Source of the DNA: Allium sativum | Lineage: Eukaryota; Streptophyta; Magnoliopsida; Asparagales; Amaryllidaceae | DNA length: 64,000 nt | Direction of reading: 5' to 3' | Assembly (NCBI GenBank): GCA_030737875.1 | Contig: CM060923.1 | Location: 489,516,453-489,580,452 of the forward strand | Shown here: positions 21,466 to 33,084 of the stretch, one piece after another | Layout of the letters: every line of letters starts with the position of its first letter | Position numbering within the stretch: position 1 is the stretch's first letter | Translations under genes and position numbers: made by a program | The notes under the pieces: model-generated | What the model was told of the DNA's origin: nothing | The model's input: the letters and a program-made list of their open reading frames with translations, nothing else | The model's database searches: none

Positions 21466-22549
21466 AGACACGCTACTTCAATGCTGACTCTTGTCGGGCT
21501 ACAATGTAGCTTTTTGGTGGCCTACGGAGCTCAAACAACACTCAATCACTCGTTAGAATACATATACTTATAGATCTGGGAGTTTGGAGCTAAAAGAGGG
21601 AAGAAAAAGAGGGTGTTTGGGGCTATTGGGTTTTGGGTCTTCGCTGTCCAGGAATTCGCAGTGAAAGGGAAGGGTTTTAGGGCTCATAGGGGGTATATAA
21701 GGTTGATATAAGGGAGCTCGAGATGGTGGGAGGTTTTAAAGGGGAGAAAATGAGGGTGTTTTTGGCAAAATGGGGGAAAGGAGAAGGGCGGCCACATCGG
21801 TGGTTGGGCGGCGCAGGAGGCTGGAGGCGTGCGGGGTCGACAGGGTGGAGGGTGTAGTCTAGAGGGCGACGGCGGCGAACAAGGGGGAGGAGGTGTTCAT
21901 TGTTGGAGAAGAAAAGGTGAAGGGGTAAAGTGAAAAGAAGGAAAGAAGGATGGAAGAAAAGAAAAGGAAAGGGAGGGGGTTTTCCGCAAAACAACCACCC
22001 CTCACTAGGATCGCTGAGTTGGCGCGATCCTGTGAGTCGCAACAAAACCACCTTAGCCCATTAGATGGCCTTCGTTTTGTTTCAAATTTTATAATTCAAC
22101 GTTTGTAAAAGTGTTCTAGTTAGCCTCCACCTCTTTTGATCGTATGATCACAAAATAATTCCGTTTGTCATGAAATTTTAGATTATGACAATGAACATAA
22201 TTCTGGATCCAACGAAATAGGTTTCGTCGAATTCCAGGTTCGTTTGACCTTCCGTTTTATTTTTCGATCAAGTTTAAGCTTGAATTCTATGTGTATTTTA
22301 GTGTATATTTAATTCTCGCATGCCCACACATTAGCTCCAAAAATTATGAAACTTGGGATTCTACCTTTTTTCGATGCTACATATTCAATAAAAGAAATTC
22401 GTTGAATTCTGAAGTCATCTCAACAATGTTCCTTTGTAAACTGATCAAATCAACTTTTAAACAATCGAAATTTGAAATTCAATTGTATTTTCTCATAATT
22501 TATATTAAAAATAAAATTTTAAATTGGTTTTGAAATTCTGGTTATTACA
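21466..22549 (-). repeat. 5'-end piece of old minus-strand LTR F
   Basis: On the minus strand it begins at 22549 with TGTAATAACCAGAATTTC, the start seen in the B and S1 LTRs. It continues with a GAATTCGACGAAACCTATTT block (about 22220-22240) homologous to the repeated blocks of those LTRs, and has the C/T-rich leader-like stretch (read as G/A-rich on plus, 21580-21990). The 124-residue minus-strand frame at 21677-22051 sits in that stretch and is not a known protein. Together with 112-842 and possibly 16237-16822 this is one LTR split by insertions. Confidence 0.7.
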
Positions 22550-22978
22550 TATATAATGGTTAACCGATTCAACCGACCTCAACCGAACCGCATTAAGCAT
22601 CACATTCTGCTAAGTCGAACATTCGGTTAACGTATGGTTCAATTAATCGAAAATGTTAACTGATTAGTGCGGTCAACTAGCAACACCCACCCCTAGCAAC
22701 CCCCACCCCCTTTCCCCCCACTGTTCTACCCTCCCGATACGAAAAAAAAAGAAAAAAGCCTGTTTGAACCTAACGTACTATAGTTCGAAAAAAGAATATA
22801 TATATGATCAAGAGCGCCCCAAACAATGCAGTACTACTATAGCCTACTGATTTTCACCGCATTCTCGTTTCTCTCGCTTTTTGCTAACTCTCTCTATTTC
22901 CACTAACATATATAAATATAAATTGGTGGTCCATATTGCAGGACAAATTGAGTGCTACAGAATAGGGGAACCTTATTT

Positions 22979-22981
<3 letters not shown>

Positions 22982-23035
<54 letters not shown>

Positions 23036-23040
23036 ATATA
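22982..23040. repeat. compound (AT)n(GT)n microsatellite 1
   Basis: AT run passing into a GT run and a short TATATA end. Confidence 0.95.
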
Positions 23041-23205
23041 TAAAGTCTATTTAGACATAAAATGGTGACACAAACTTGAACACAAGCAATCTCAACCATT
23101 AGATCTTCCCCTGAATTCCACCTTCCACATAAAGACAAACAAATTATATGGTCCAGATTTTGTATTTCTAATTCTGTGTACAGTTTTATGTCCCAATAGC
23201 CACTC

Positions 23206-23208
<3 letters not shown>

Positions 23209-23276
<68 letters not shown>
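23209..23276. repeat. compound (AT)n(GT)n microsatellite 2
   Basis: Same order and orientation as the one at 22982-23040, about 170 bp downstream. The 124-residue minus-strand frame spanning both (22977-23351) is an artefact. Confidence 0.95.
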
Positions 23277-23279
<3 letters not shown>

Positions 23280-23969
23280 ATCCCTTAAGGTAAGCTCTAC
23301 AAATACATAATTTGTAGTATTGTGCGACTTGGAGGTTGGGGAATGTCGCAAGTCATGTGGAGACTAGTGTTGGGGGATTTGTAAATTTTAGTACCCGAGT
23401 TGTGAAATGGAGCTTACATTCAAGTTTGTGGTGGAGATTAAAATCTTAAGATAAACTTTAGTGAATTTTAAAAATAAAAACGGACACATGTTTTTAGTAT
23501 AGCGTGAAGGAATATTTTGGTCGGGATTTGACATGCAAGGCTGGAGATGATATCGTGGTGTTGAGTTGGTGCAGATCGAAGTGAGCAACGCATTAGCAAA
23601 GTCAGTTTGAAGAAATGTTGGGGCAAAGCTCCATATTTGTTGGTCGATGTGCATCAAAGAGATGGGTAAGAGTTATAGGTGGTAGTGAATTTGAGATTTG
23701 GGGAGAAGAAGAGGGGAGCACATGATAAAGGGATGAGGTGGTTTTAATAAAGTAATTAAGTTAGCTTAATTTTTTTATAATCATGTTAAAACTTGTAACA
23801 ATTGTATATAGTTCTTACAAAGTCCGATTGAGGCTCCGTCTTCAGCGTTGGGTTCGAATTTGTAATATCTACACATGCAGGTTGGATTGGTCTGATATGG
23901 AGCTAATTGGAAATTTATCAAATTCCAAACACCAGTTTGAAATTAGATAAAATAACGAAAAAGATGATT

Positions 23970-24625
23970 TTCATGATGGATGGTGAGTTAACTCTCACAC
24001 TTTCTGTGGTACTATTGTGACATATGATAATATTTACTATCAGTTTTCAATTTTGTTGTGTGATTGGATGATCAGATGATTTGTTGCTTAGTTGATTTTT
24101 TGTGGTTATATATTCCCGTCTGTGAGAAGATGATTGAAACTACATGCTTTTAAGTGAAAGATTTATCTTAAATGAATTATATTAAATTATCCGATTTAAA
24201 TGCATATATAAACTGATATATAAGCTGTGATGCGGGGGACAGGTTGGAGGAATCCAACTGGATTCCTCAATGTTTTGAATGTTACTTACTTTCATATTGT
24301 ACACATATAACTATCTAACCTAATTAGCATTAAAATATAATTTGAATGATGATTGTTGAAATAAATTCAACACTAATATATATTTAATCGATAAACTGTC
24401 TTGGTTATGTGGTTGGCAACATATGTCCTAAATTTTAGATTTTTAAGAAGTTGATTCATCGTAAGGCGAAACTGACTAAGTTGGAAGTTATAAAATTTAT
24501 TTTATAACAAAATAAAGATTTTGAATCGAATTTTATAGAAGTTATATAAATAAGTCAGTATTTTAATCGAATTTTACAAAGGAAACTATAAATTGATTTG
24601 TGTAGCAAAATTCGTGTTTTATAAA
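23970..24625 (+). repeat. old LTR fragment G, left piece
   Basis: Contains GGTTGGAGGAATCC-ACTGGATTCCTC (about 24241-24269), found also in solo LTR S2 at about 32480-32510 with the same preceding TGTGATGC, and then similar TATAAA-rich sequence. The same fragment resumes after the Mutator-like insertion and again after element C. Its left boundary is not clear. Confidence 0.6.
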
Positions 24626-25039
24626 GGGAAATATATTTACAAGGGCAATTAGCATAACAAATTTAACCATAAGGATAGCCGCCTAATATTTTATTCAGAA
24701 GGACAACCGTTGTCTAATATTTTATTTAGAAGGATACACATTTAAAATTTTCCGTCGTTTATCACTCTCGTTCAATCATACGAACAACAAAAATCACGAA
24801 ATCATGAAATCAAAAATAATGAAATCATCTGTACTAGCAATTGATTTCAAAATCCGCGTCATTTCATACAGTCGAACCAGAAAAATCAGACGAACAACAA
24901 AAATCAGCATCAAATCAACCACGGATGGAACAACAAACACAATCTCGAATGAAAACCCTAGTTGAATGTGATAAAAATCTTCAACAGTCATTGGAAACCT
25001 TAGTTGAAGAAAACCGTAGTGTTTTTTGTTTTCCTTTAG

Positions 25040-25330
25040 CTACTGAGTATCAATTTTATATCCCTCTAGGTATCCGTTTTGTGTTATTTTGTTACTGCAG
25101 TTTTTAGATATCATTTTCATCCCTCTGTAGGTATCAGTTTTAGTCTTATCATTATTTTCAGTTTATGGGTATCTATTTTGCACTAATGTAAGTATCAGTT
25201 TTGTGTTACTTTCTTACTTGCAGTTTTTAGATTTAAGTTTCATGCCTCTATAGGTATCGGTTTTGTTTTTTTATTTATTTACTTCAGTGACTGGGTATCA
25301 GTTCTATATCATTGTAGGTGTCGTATGATA
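25040..25330. repeat. diverged repeats with GTATCAGTTTTGTGTTA
   Basis: Three to four degenerate units of roughly 100 bp, each with GTATC-GTTTT-TGTTA and TGCAGTTTTTAGAT parts, inside the Mutator-like element. The CTGATACCTAAAAACTG motif of the next array is their reverse complement, so the element is internally inverted. Confidence 0.6.
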
Positions 25331-25559
25331 CAAGTGATTAGATTACAACAACATCCTATACAAGTGATGAATTAATATCAGTGGGTATTATTTAAAATAA
25401 ATTCCATTTTTGTGTGAGTTGAATTGAGTTGATTGATATTATTTTTTAACCAGTGGGTATTATTGAGAATAAATATCATTTTTGTGAGAACTGAATTGAG
25501 TTGTTTGGTATTATTTATTTGATCACTAGGTATTAGTTAGAATTAATATTGGTATCAAA

Positions 25560-26280
25560 AAATTTGGTAAATACATATGAACAAAAACATAACACAGTAA
25601 ATACATGAAAACTGATACCTAAAAAAAATATGAAACTGATATCTAAAAACTGTTGTACTTTTTTTTTTAAACTAATACAAAAAAATATTTACATCACAAT
25701 TTGATTGATTAAAGCAAAACAAGTTCAATTGTAATACACATTTAATGCAACAATACAACTACACAATAAGGACAACATCAAAAACATATGAGCAACAACA
25801 TAACACACTTAATACAATAAAACTAGTACCTAAAAAAAATTAAAATTGATACCTAAAAATTGTTGTAATGTTTTTAAAAAAACTAATACAAAAAATATTT
25901 ACATCACAATTTGATTGTTTAAAGCAAAACAAGTTCAATTGTAACACATATTTAATGCAAAAATACAACTGCACAATAAGTACAACATCAAAAACATATG
26001 AACAAAAATATAACATAGTAAATATAGTAAAACTGATACCTAAAAAAATATAAAACTGATACCTAAAAACTGCAAATGTTTTTTTAAAAAAACTAATACA
26101 AAAAATATTTACATCACAGTTTGATTGATTAAAGAAAAACAAGTTTGATTGTAATACATATTTAATGCAAAAATACAAATGTACAATAAGTACAACATCA
26201 AAAACATATGAACAAAAACATAGTAAATACAGTAAAACTGATACCTAAAAAAATATAAAACTGATACCTAAAAGTTGTTG
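25560..26280. repeat. about 210-bp tandem repeats in the Mutator-like element
   Basis: Three to four copies, each with CTGATACCTAAAAA, AATATTTACATCACA, TTTGATTGATTAAAG and ACATCAAAAACATATGA. The 112-residue minus-strand frame at 25840-26178 is itself a repeat and therefore an artefact. Confidence 0.85.
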
Positions 26281-26722
26281 TATAACCGAACATTAAAACG
26301 ATTATAACACTAAATTAAAACGATTACAACATAAACAAAAATTAAATCTATGCAAACAGATAACAGTAAACAAAAATTAAATCGATGCAAATGCAGAATA
26401 TAATAATCTTGAGAATGATTTTCCAAACCAATATGTGCGAGATCGATTTTGCAATCTGAAATGTGCGAGCAATACGGATGTTTGGAGATCAAATACGCAG
26501 AAAAAATCATGTTGGAGATGAGTGACGAGATCGAGATATGCGCGAGATCGAATTGACGAAGAAGGAAACAACGCGTGATTTAGGGTATTAAAAAATACAG
26601 TGTAATGTCCTTCTGATTAAATTATTAACAGGTTTGTCCTTGGGCTTAAAATTTTAATGGGCTGCCCTTACGTTAAAAAAACCTTAAATGTTGTCCTTGT
26701 GATCATTTTCCGGCTTTATAAA

Positions 26723-27153
26723 TAAGTTTTATAATTGGAGATTTCAAGCGTTAAGACATAAGTAAGTTTTATATTTAAGTTTTATGAAGCTACAAAACCT
26801 ATTTTTGCAATTAAATGACTTTTTAAGTGATTCCAACCGTTTTTTTTAAAAAGTTTGATAAATAGTTTTTTTACTAACTTGTAAAATGACGTAGAAATGA
26901 TCTTCGTTTTTAGAACTGAAATTTATGAAAAGTTAGATATTAATAATAGAATTTATAAATGATTTAATCTTATTTTGAAATAAGTTATAACAGATTTTAT
27001 TTATAATCAAACAAAACTTGATAAGGTTTGAAATTTTATAATAAGAATTTTTTAAATGAATTTTTATAAAGCATTTTATATTAAATCCAAATTTTATAAT
27101 TATAAAAATGAGATTTAAGGCTAATTAAAAGGTTCTAAATAAGGGTATACTTA
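26723..27153 (+). repeat. old LTR fragment G, middle piece
   Basis: AT-rich sequence continuing the 24600 sequence after the Mutator-like element; no gene. It ends in ACTTA (27149-27153), the left TSD of element C. Confidence 0.5.
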
Positions 27154-27856
27154 TGTAGCGCCCCGCCTCTGTACCTACTATCGTCCAGTTCATTTCAGAG
27201 AAATGTCGTAGACCATAACAGAGATTGAGGTTTGTGAAGGGCGACCGATTGTATGATCACTCCATGTGAGGAATGCACATCGAATTCTGATACCGATTAA
27301 AATTTTTACATGACCATTCGGTACATAGGGCAACTACACAACGGCTATATGCAATCCGAAAAGCAGTATAAATAGACAACAACAATAATATAAATATGGT
27401 ATATCTCAAAGCCAGACACAGAATAATCATATCACAAAGGCGGAATAGATATGAATAAACCGAGAATGTGTACAACAAGTTAGTAGTCAACAAAGATCCA
27501 CTAATAGATGTACCAAGATATACATAAATGAACTACGATAGATAATGTCATAGGTACAAAAGTACATAAAGCTGCGGAGACAGAGTAGCAAGCTGAAAGC
27601 GGAAGATCAATCCTGCGATGAGACCCAAAGGAGCACCTAAAATGACTCGGCCTGACCCGAGTATTATTTATAAGAAAATAAACAATAAACGGATCAGTCT
27701 AGCTGTACTCATCAAATAAACTGAGATAATAAGAGATATAACGCATGATGACATGATTCTACTAATAACATCTAATCATAACTAAATGTGAAACATGGAA
27801 TGTCAACACAACTGTCTCTAAATAATCTCCTAGCTAATGTAGAATGCGACATTCCA

Positions 27857-28107
27857 ATAATCATAAATTATCATGTAATCATAAATCATCAAGGTAATCA
27901 CAAATCATCAAGGTAATCATAAATCATCAAGTAATCATAAATCATCGAGGTAATCATAAATCATCAAGTAATCATAAATCATCAAGGTAATCATAAATCA
28001 CCAAGTAATCATAAACCATCATGGTAATCATAAATCATCAAGTAATCGTAAATCATCAAGACATAATAAATCATCAAGTAATCATAAATCATCAAGAAAT
28101 CATAAAC
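27857..28107. repeat. short tandem array (AATCATAAATCATCAAGGT)
   Basis: Units of 17 and 19 bp repeat about 14 times. The same array in the other LTR (57527-57703) is shorter, so copy number differs between the two LTRs. Confidence 0.9.
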
Positions 28108-28375
28108 TGGCAGGCCTGTTCATAGATGAGATGCGATCTCTAGGTAGTGAACCCATTTGTTGGAGCCGAAGCTCCCCACCGTCCTGGGTCGTGAACCCGG
28201 AGAGAGAAAACACATAAATCGTGAAATCTCTAGAAAACATCATAAGGGGAGGGGGGTAGGTCTGTTCATAGATGAGATGCGATCTCTAGGTAGTGAACCC
28301 ATTTGTGGAGCCGAAGCTCCCCACGGTGCCGGGAGCCGAAGCTCCCCACCGTCCCGGGTCGTGACCCCAGAGAGG
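28108..28375. repeat. about 146-bp tandem repeat, two copies
   Basis: Each unit has CTGTTCATAGATGAGATG, GGAGCCGAAGCTCC (a palindrome-rich block), CCGGGTCGTGA and AAATCTCTAGAAAACATC. Short frames over it (28157-28384) are artefacts. Confidence 0.88.
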
Positions 28376-29022
28376 AAATCATAAATCATAGAAAGTTGGA
28401 CCGAACTCCCATAGATGAAGGTCACAAATCGTATATTCCCACTAGGGCGATCGCGAACCAAACAACTATGTAATAGAGGCGGATACCATGTATCCGGGCG
28501 AATAGAAATTACTCCGAGCTAGTTAATATAAGAAAATAGCAACATGTCCCATAACCACATGCTATTCTCGAATATTTACCCACTCGTAATTGGTTCTTAT
28601 TCAAAACAGAGAAAATCATAGAAGGAGCATTGCCACAGTTTTCGATCGGACGATTCAAAAAATTAACCATCGAAGAAAAAGCAAGGGTTCATAGTCCTTG
28701 ATTTTACTAAGACGTTTAACTAGATTTCTCATACGAACAAGAAAAAGGTTTATAAAATATATACTAGTAGATTTGAAGAAGGTTCATAAAACGATTTCAT
28801 AAATTAGCTTCGTGTAATGAAGTAAGATTGGAAACCATTTTAGTACAAGAATTTGATATCTACTAAATAACATAAAACCTCTTTATATAATTTCAAAGTG
28901 GCAATAAACAATAGTACGGTTGCCAAGGCAAACCGATCAAGGGGGTTCACATCACAATGACGTGATTTGAAATCATAAATCATAAACTCACATCACAACA
29001 ACATACATGAAATCAAGGGATC

Positions 29023-29027
29023 ACAGT
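29023..29027. other. target-site duplication of element B, left copy
   Basis: ACAGT here and at 51985-51989 flanks the TG...CA ends of element B; the uninterrupted site is visible in the other C LTR near 58792-58800 as ACGGTTGTAATT. Confidence 0.9.
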
Positions 29028-30301
29028 TGTAATAACCCGGAAAATGTGAACCAATTTTAAAATTTTAAAATTGGTTATTACCAAAGAATTTGAATAATTG
29101 AAATAGCATATTTCAATAAAATAATGAATTGGGGCTAGTATGGCAGTTTGAAATTTTGAATACAAACTTTGTCTGGCTGTACCGGGTGGAAAAATATAAC
29201 GGATTTTAGCGAAACTGAAAATATTTAAATCTGTTTATGAATACCTTTCTAAAGAATCTGAAAAATCGAAGTTTCATAACGGGAATCAAAATTTATGGCC
29301 AAATGAATTTTCAGAAAGGTCGCTATATAGTATATATAGCCCTTGAAAATAGATATTTTGCATACGACCTCAGAATTCGACGAAACCACTTTTGTTGGGT
29401 CCGAGATGTAAAATTATTGCTAGGTTTCAAATTTCATAATTTTTTAAGCTAGTATGTGAGCGGGGCAAAAGAAAATGTGATTGGTCAATTTCTGTTAAAA
29501 TGGGTCGACCTAAAAATGGACATTTCGCATATGAGCTCAGAATTCGACGAAACTGGTTTTGTTGGGACCGTATCATCAAAACAAAGCTAGATTTATTTTT
29601 CTAGAATTTTTTGATTCAGTTTGTGGCCCTGGCAAATTGAAAGATACGTTCAAATTGAATATAAAATGTTTTATACTTTAATTTGAAATATAACTGACTA
29701 TAACAGTCGAATTGGCCAACGAAACATATCCCATTGTGTCCGGGATAGGGGTATTTAGCTAGGGACGACAGTCGTTGGGTTAGAAAAGGAGTTCGGTTGT
29801 AAAAACACTATTTAAAAGGTTAATTAAAACCTTGGCCAATCATATTTTTTCTATTCATTATTTAAAATAAAAAAAATCTCCGGAAACCCTTTTCCTCTTT
29901 CTGCTTCGACGGCGCACGTTACTCCATCCGTTCCGACCACTTTCCCCTTGCTCCGACGATCTATAGGCTGCGCCACCACCTGATCTCGAAAGCTCTCCTC
30001 CCCCTCTCTTAATCAATACCCACCTCGCCTTCTATCGTTGACTGTTCGACGAGATCCAAGGGCTCGAAGTCACCGCGCATCGCACCAGAATCCGCCCTCA
30101 TCGCTGCATCGATCCGAGTGAAACCACCTGGCGTAGGCGCGCCCCTCCGCGCTCTCCATCGTAGCGCAACCTGATCTTGTCCCCGTGCCACGAATCAAAC
30201 GTTATCAGCAACCCTAGTTTTGAACTCCGCTTGAAGGTATACGGTTTGTATACTCTGAACTGTTTTTACACTATAAAGTGTTGCAAAACTTTGAAAAATC
30301 A
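29028..30301 (+). repeat. 5' LTR of element B, part 1
   Basis: Starts TGTAATAACCCGGAAAATG and aligns with 45789-47060. Contains three AATTCGACGAAAC-type blocks, a CCAAT box in GGCCAATCAT (29834) and a C-rich leader (29880-30200). The minus-strand frame at 30009-30191 lies in that leader and is not a gene. Confidence 0.92.
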
Positions 30302-31373
30302 TGTAGTGACCCGCATTTTTAGCTGTTGAATAATTAATTAATTTAATTATTAATTATCGATGTGGCGATATCGATGACCGAAATTAAATAAAAATGAATA
30401 TTTAATTTATAATTATAATATAATAATTATAGCCCGGAATGGTCAAAATAGTGAAATTCACGATATACTGTGAATTGGATGGTATCAGAGGATTGGTTGA
30501 GTTTATAATCGAAATATAAATAACGAATATATTCAATCGACGACAGTTGAACGTATAGTTTATAATATATTTATAAACGAGCTCGAAATGGCGCTGCAGT
30601 TCGTAAATTGGCGATTCGAACTTCAACTGAATGTACAGGATTCGTTTTAAGCCGGATTTCTGTGAAACAAGAAACGTGTGGAGCTGGTGGAGTGTATCTT
30701 TCTAGTGGAAGAGAAAAATCGGGATTTCGTCATATAGATTTTGATGTACGTCCAAATCAAATTTCAGAAAAGTCGCTGTGGAATTCCTTTATAATTTGCG
30801 ACGCTTTATATACGTTATAAAAGGATTTTCGATATGAACTGAATACCGAGATAATCTGAAATCTGAAATATCAAACTGTAAATTCTGATATGATATTCTG
30901 GAGCTGTACGATATCATATGTGAAGATATACGATAATATTAATTTATTAATATTAAAATTTAATTATATTTAAATATATTTATATATTTAAATGGTCTAT
31001 TCAGCGCTTTAAAAATAGCCAGTTTTGCAAACGACCTCAGAATTCAACGAAACCAGTTTTGTTGGATCCGCAATATCAAATAGTTGTTAGATGTGAAGTT
31101 TCGTGATTTTTAGAGTCACTGTGTGGCCGTAGGGATTTTTAGAGTGTAAAACAGTCAGTATTTTGACAGTTAAAAATATGTTGTGTGAGCAGACGGAGTC
31201 GGAATTCGACGAAACCAGTTTCGTTGGGACCGTAATGTCGAGCTGTAGCTGCATGTCCAGTTTCGTGATTTTTGAGGATCGCATGTGATCACAGGAATTT
31301 TAGAGGACGAATAAAATCAACAGTTGCTTATAAATAAATAAAATATTCAAATAAAACATAATAAAACTATTTC

Positions 31374-31381
31374 TATAAATA
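31374..31381 (+). promoter_or_regulatory. TATA-like box of solo LTR S2
   Basis: TATAAATA followed about 25-30 bp downstream by a C-rich stretch (CTTCCCTTAAACCC), as in plant LTR promoters. Inference from sequence only. Confidence 0.45.
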
Positions 31382-33084
31382 CTCTACACTTCCCTTAAAC
31401 CCTAAACTCATTTTCATTCTGGTCAACAACATACAATTTCAGCCGTTATCATTTCTCATCTCAGCAAACATTCTTGCAAAAGAAAAATAAATACAAACCA
31501 AATAAAATCTCTAAAATACAAATCTGGTATTCTCGGATTCGCTGGGTGATTTGCTTCAGCCCTGTACCGATCCTGTTTGGTGCGACTTCAGTTGACAGTG
31601 AGCTCAAACTTCCACCGTGAGACTAGGGCTAAAACAATCGAAGGATTAAGGGCTTGATGTGAGAAATTAAGTTCGGATGTGGGTTTAGGAGGGAGAGTAG
31701 GAGTTGCGGTATGATTTTGATGGAGTACGATGGCCAGTTGGTGGCCCGACGTCGTACAGAGCTGGAGGAGATTGTGAGAAGAAAGGCGGCGAGTTGGCTC
31801 ATAGGGGGTTCAGGAGATGCGGTTTCTGATGGGGAACAGGATGGTGGTGGTTGCGCCCGGCGTAGGTTAACGAAGTTGTGGCCGTGGGTGGTCAAAATGA
31901 GGTCAACGTGGAGTTCTGGTTTCCTGGAGTTCACGAGATCGTTTGAGGAAGAAGAAATGTGGGCGTGGTCTGTATAACGTGGGCGTGGGATGTGTTGATG
32001 GGCCGGGAAAAGTATAAAAGGGTAAAGCCCATTAAATCTTCTAAGTAGTTTAATTTAAATTTAAAATTTGTACATTTAGTTGAAAATCGTATAACTTTAT
32101 CATACTGTATCAGAATTTCGAACGGTAAGTCACGTTAGGATCATATGGACGGGAGCAACACAATGAGACTGACTGGAAGTCCATCGGAGCTCGTTACAAT
32201 TTATGGTGAAATAAATTGTCCGTCGCAGTCAAATAAACGCAAACCGTTATTTAACGGCTAACGCGCAAATGTGAGTAAATCTCACTAACTCTGAACAGTT
32301 TATAATTTCATGTTGTATTGTTAGAACTGTTAAAATTTTCTGTTTGACTGTGTATTGATTGTTTGATTGAACTGCTAGTCAGTTAGTTAAATTTCTATAT
32401 TGATTCTGTTTAACAGAATATATCATAGGGAACTGAAAGTGATGTTATCTATATTGTCTAACATCTGTGATGCAGGGAAACAGGTTGGAGGAATCCGACT
32501 GGATTCCTCAACAGTTATTTTATTGTTTTTCATATATTTTAATATATGATGAGAATTATAACCTGTTGTTGATTTCGTGTGTATAGACGAGATTAGACAT
32601 CGTAATTTGATATGTTAAAATGCCATAACATACCGAAATGTGGATAAGGGAATTTTCAAAGTGATATTGAAAATAGCATATTTATAAATATGGGATATTT
32701 ATAAATAAGAGATATTTATAAAGTGGAATATTTATAAATAAGAAATGTTTATAAATTGGAATATTTATAAATAGGAGATATTTGAAAAGGAAATAAATTC
32801 AAAACATTTCTTTTTGAATGGAAAGGCCTGTGTGGCGGGTTTGGGGATTTTCCCGATGCTCCCGTTACAAAGGAGGTTATGGCGAATTTTCCCGAAAATT
32901 TAAGGAGTTAGAATATTTCAAGAATAAATTTGAAAAGGAAATATTTGTAAACCATTTACAAATAGAATTGAAAAGGAAAAGTTATAAAAAGGAAATCATT
33001 TTTAAAGTGTAGAACCGTTATTTAAAAGTAAATCTTTTCAAATGAATAAAACGTTGTTAAAAAGGAAATCTTTATAAAGTGAAT

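Larger units (their letters stand above)
22550..23969. other. non-coding intergenic sequence with possible hAT-like remnant
   Basis: No recognisable gene. Bases 22556-22690 are rich in GGTTAACCGA/CCGAACCG and end near CACCCCTAG (22690), which recalls a hAT element end, but no partner end or 8-bp duplication was found. Two compound microsatellites follow. The 89-residue minus-strand frame at 23388-23657 matches nothing I know. Confidence 0.5.
24626..26713. mobile_element. Mutator-like non-autonomous element
   Basis: The two ends are inverted over about 85 bp with mismatches. The left begins GGGAAATATATTTACAAGGG; the right, read in reverse, has GGAAAATGATCACAAGGACA; both continue into TTTAAC-TAAGG-AGCC and AAGGACA blocks. 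It is flanked by 9-bp TTTTATAAA (24617-24625) and CTTTATAAA (26714-26722), 8 of 9 matching. Long TIRs with a 9-bp duplication indicate the Mutator superfamily. No transposase-like frame is present; the 88-residue frame at 24841-25107 is not recognised. Confidence 0.65.
27154..29027 (-). repeat. 3' LTR of element C, outer part
   Basis: Aligns with 56816-58800. I count about 16 differences in the first ~205 aligned bases, mostly C/T or G/A changes. Interrupted at 29027 by element B and resumes at 51990. Confidence 0.9.

Noticed and set aside
21677..22051. 124-residue minus-strand Pro-rich frame
   Set aside because: Lies in the C/T-rich leader of an old LTR; no similarity to a known family and no start context of note.
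22556..22700. hAT transposon end (GGTTAACCG-rich with CACCCCTAG)
   Set aside because: Only one possible end and no 8-bp duplication were found; kept as a remark, not as an element.
22977..23351. 124-residue minus-strand frame with THTH and IYIY runs
   Set aside because: Covers both compound microsatellites and is their translation.
31711..31977. 88-residue frame in S2
   Set aside because: Inside a solo LTR, no known domain; composition resembles inverted leader sequence of other LTRs here.
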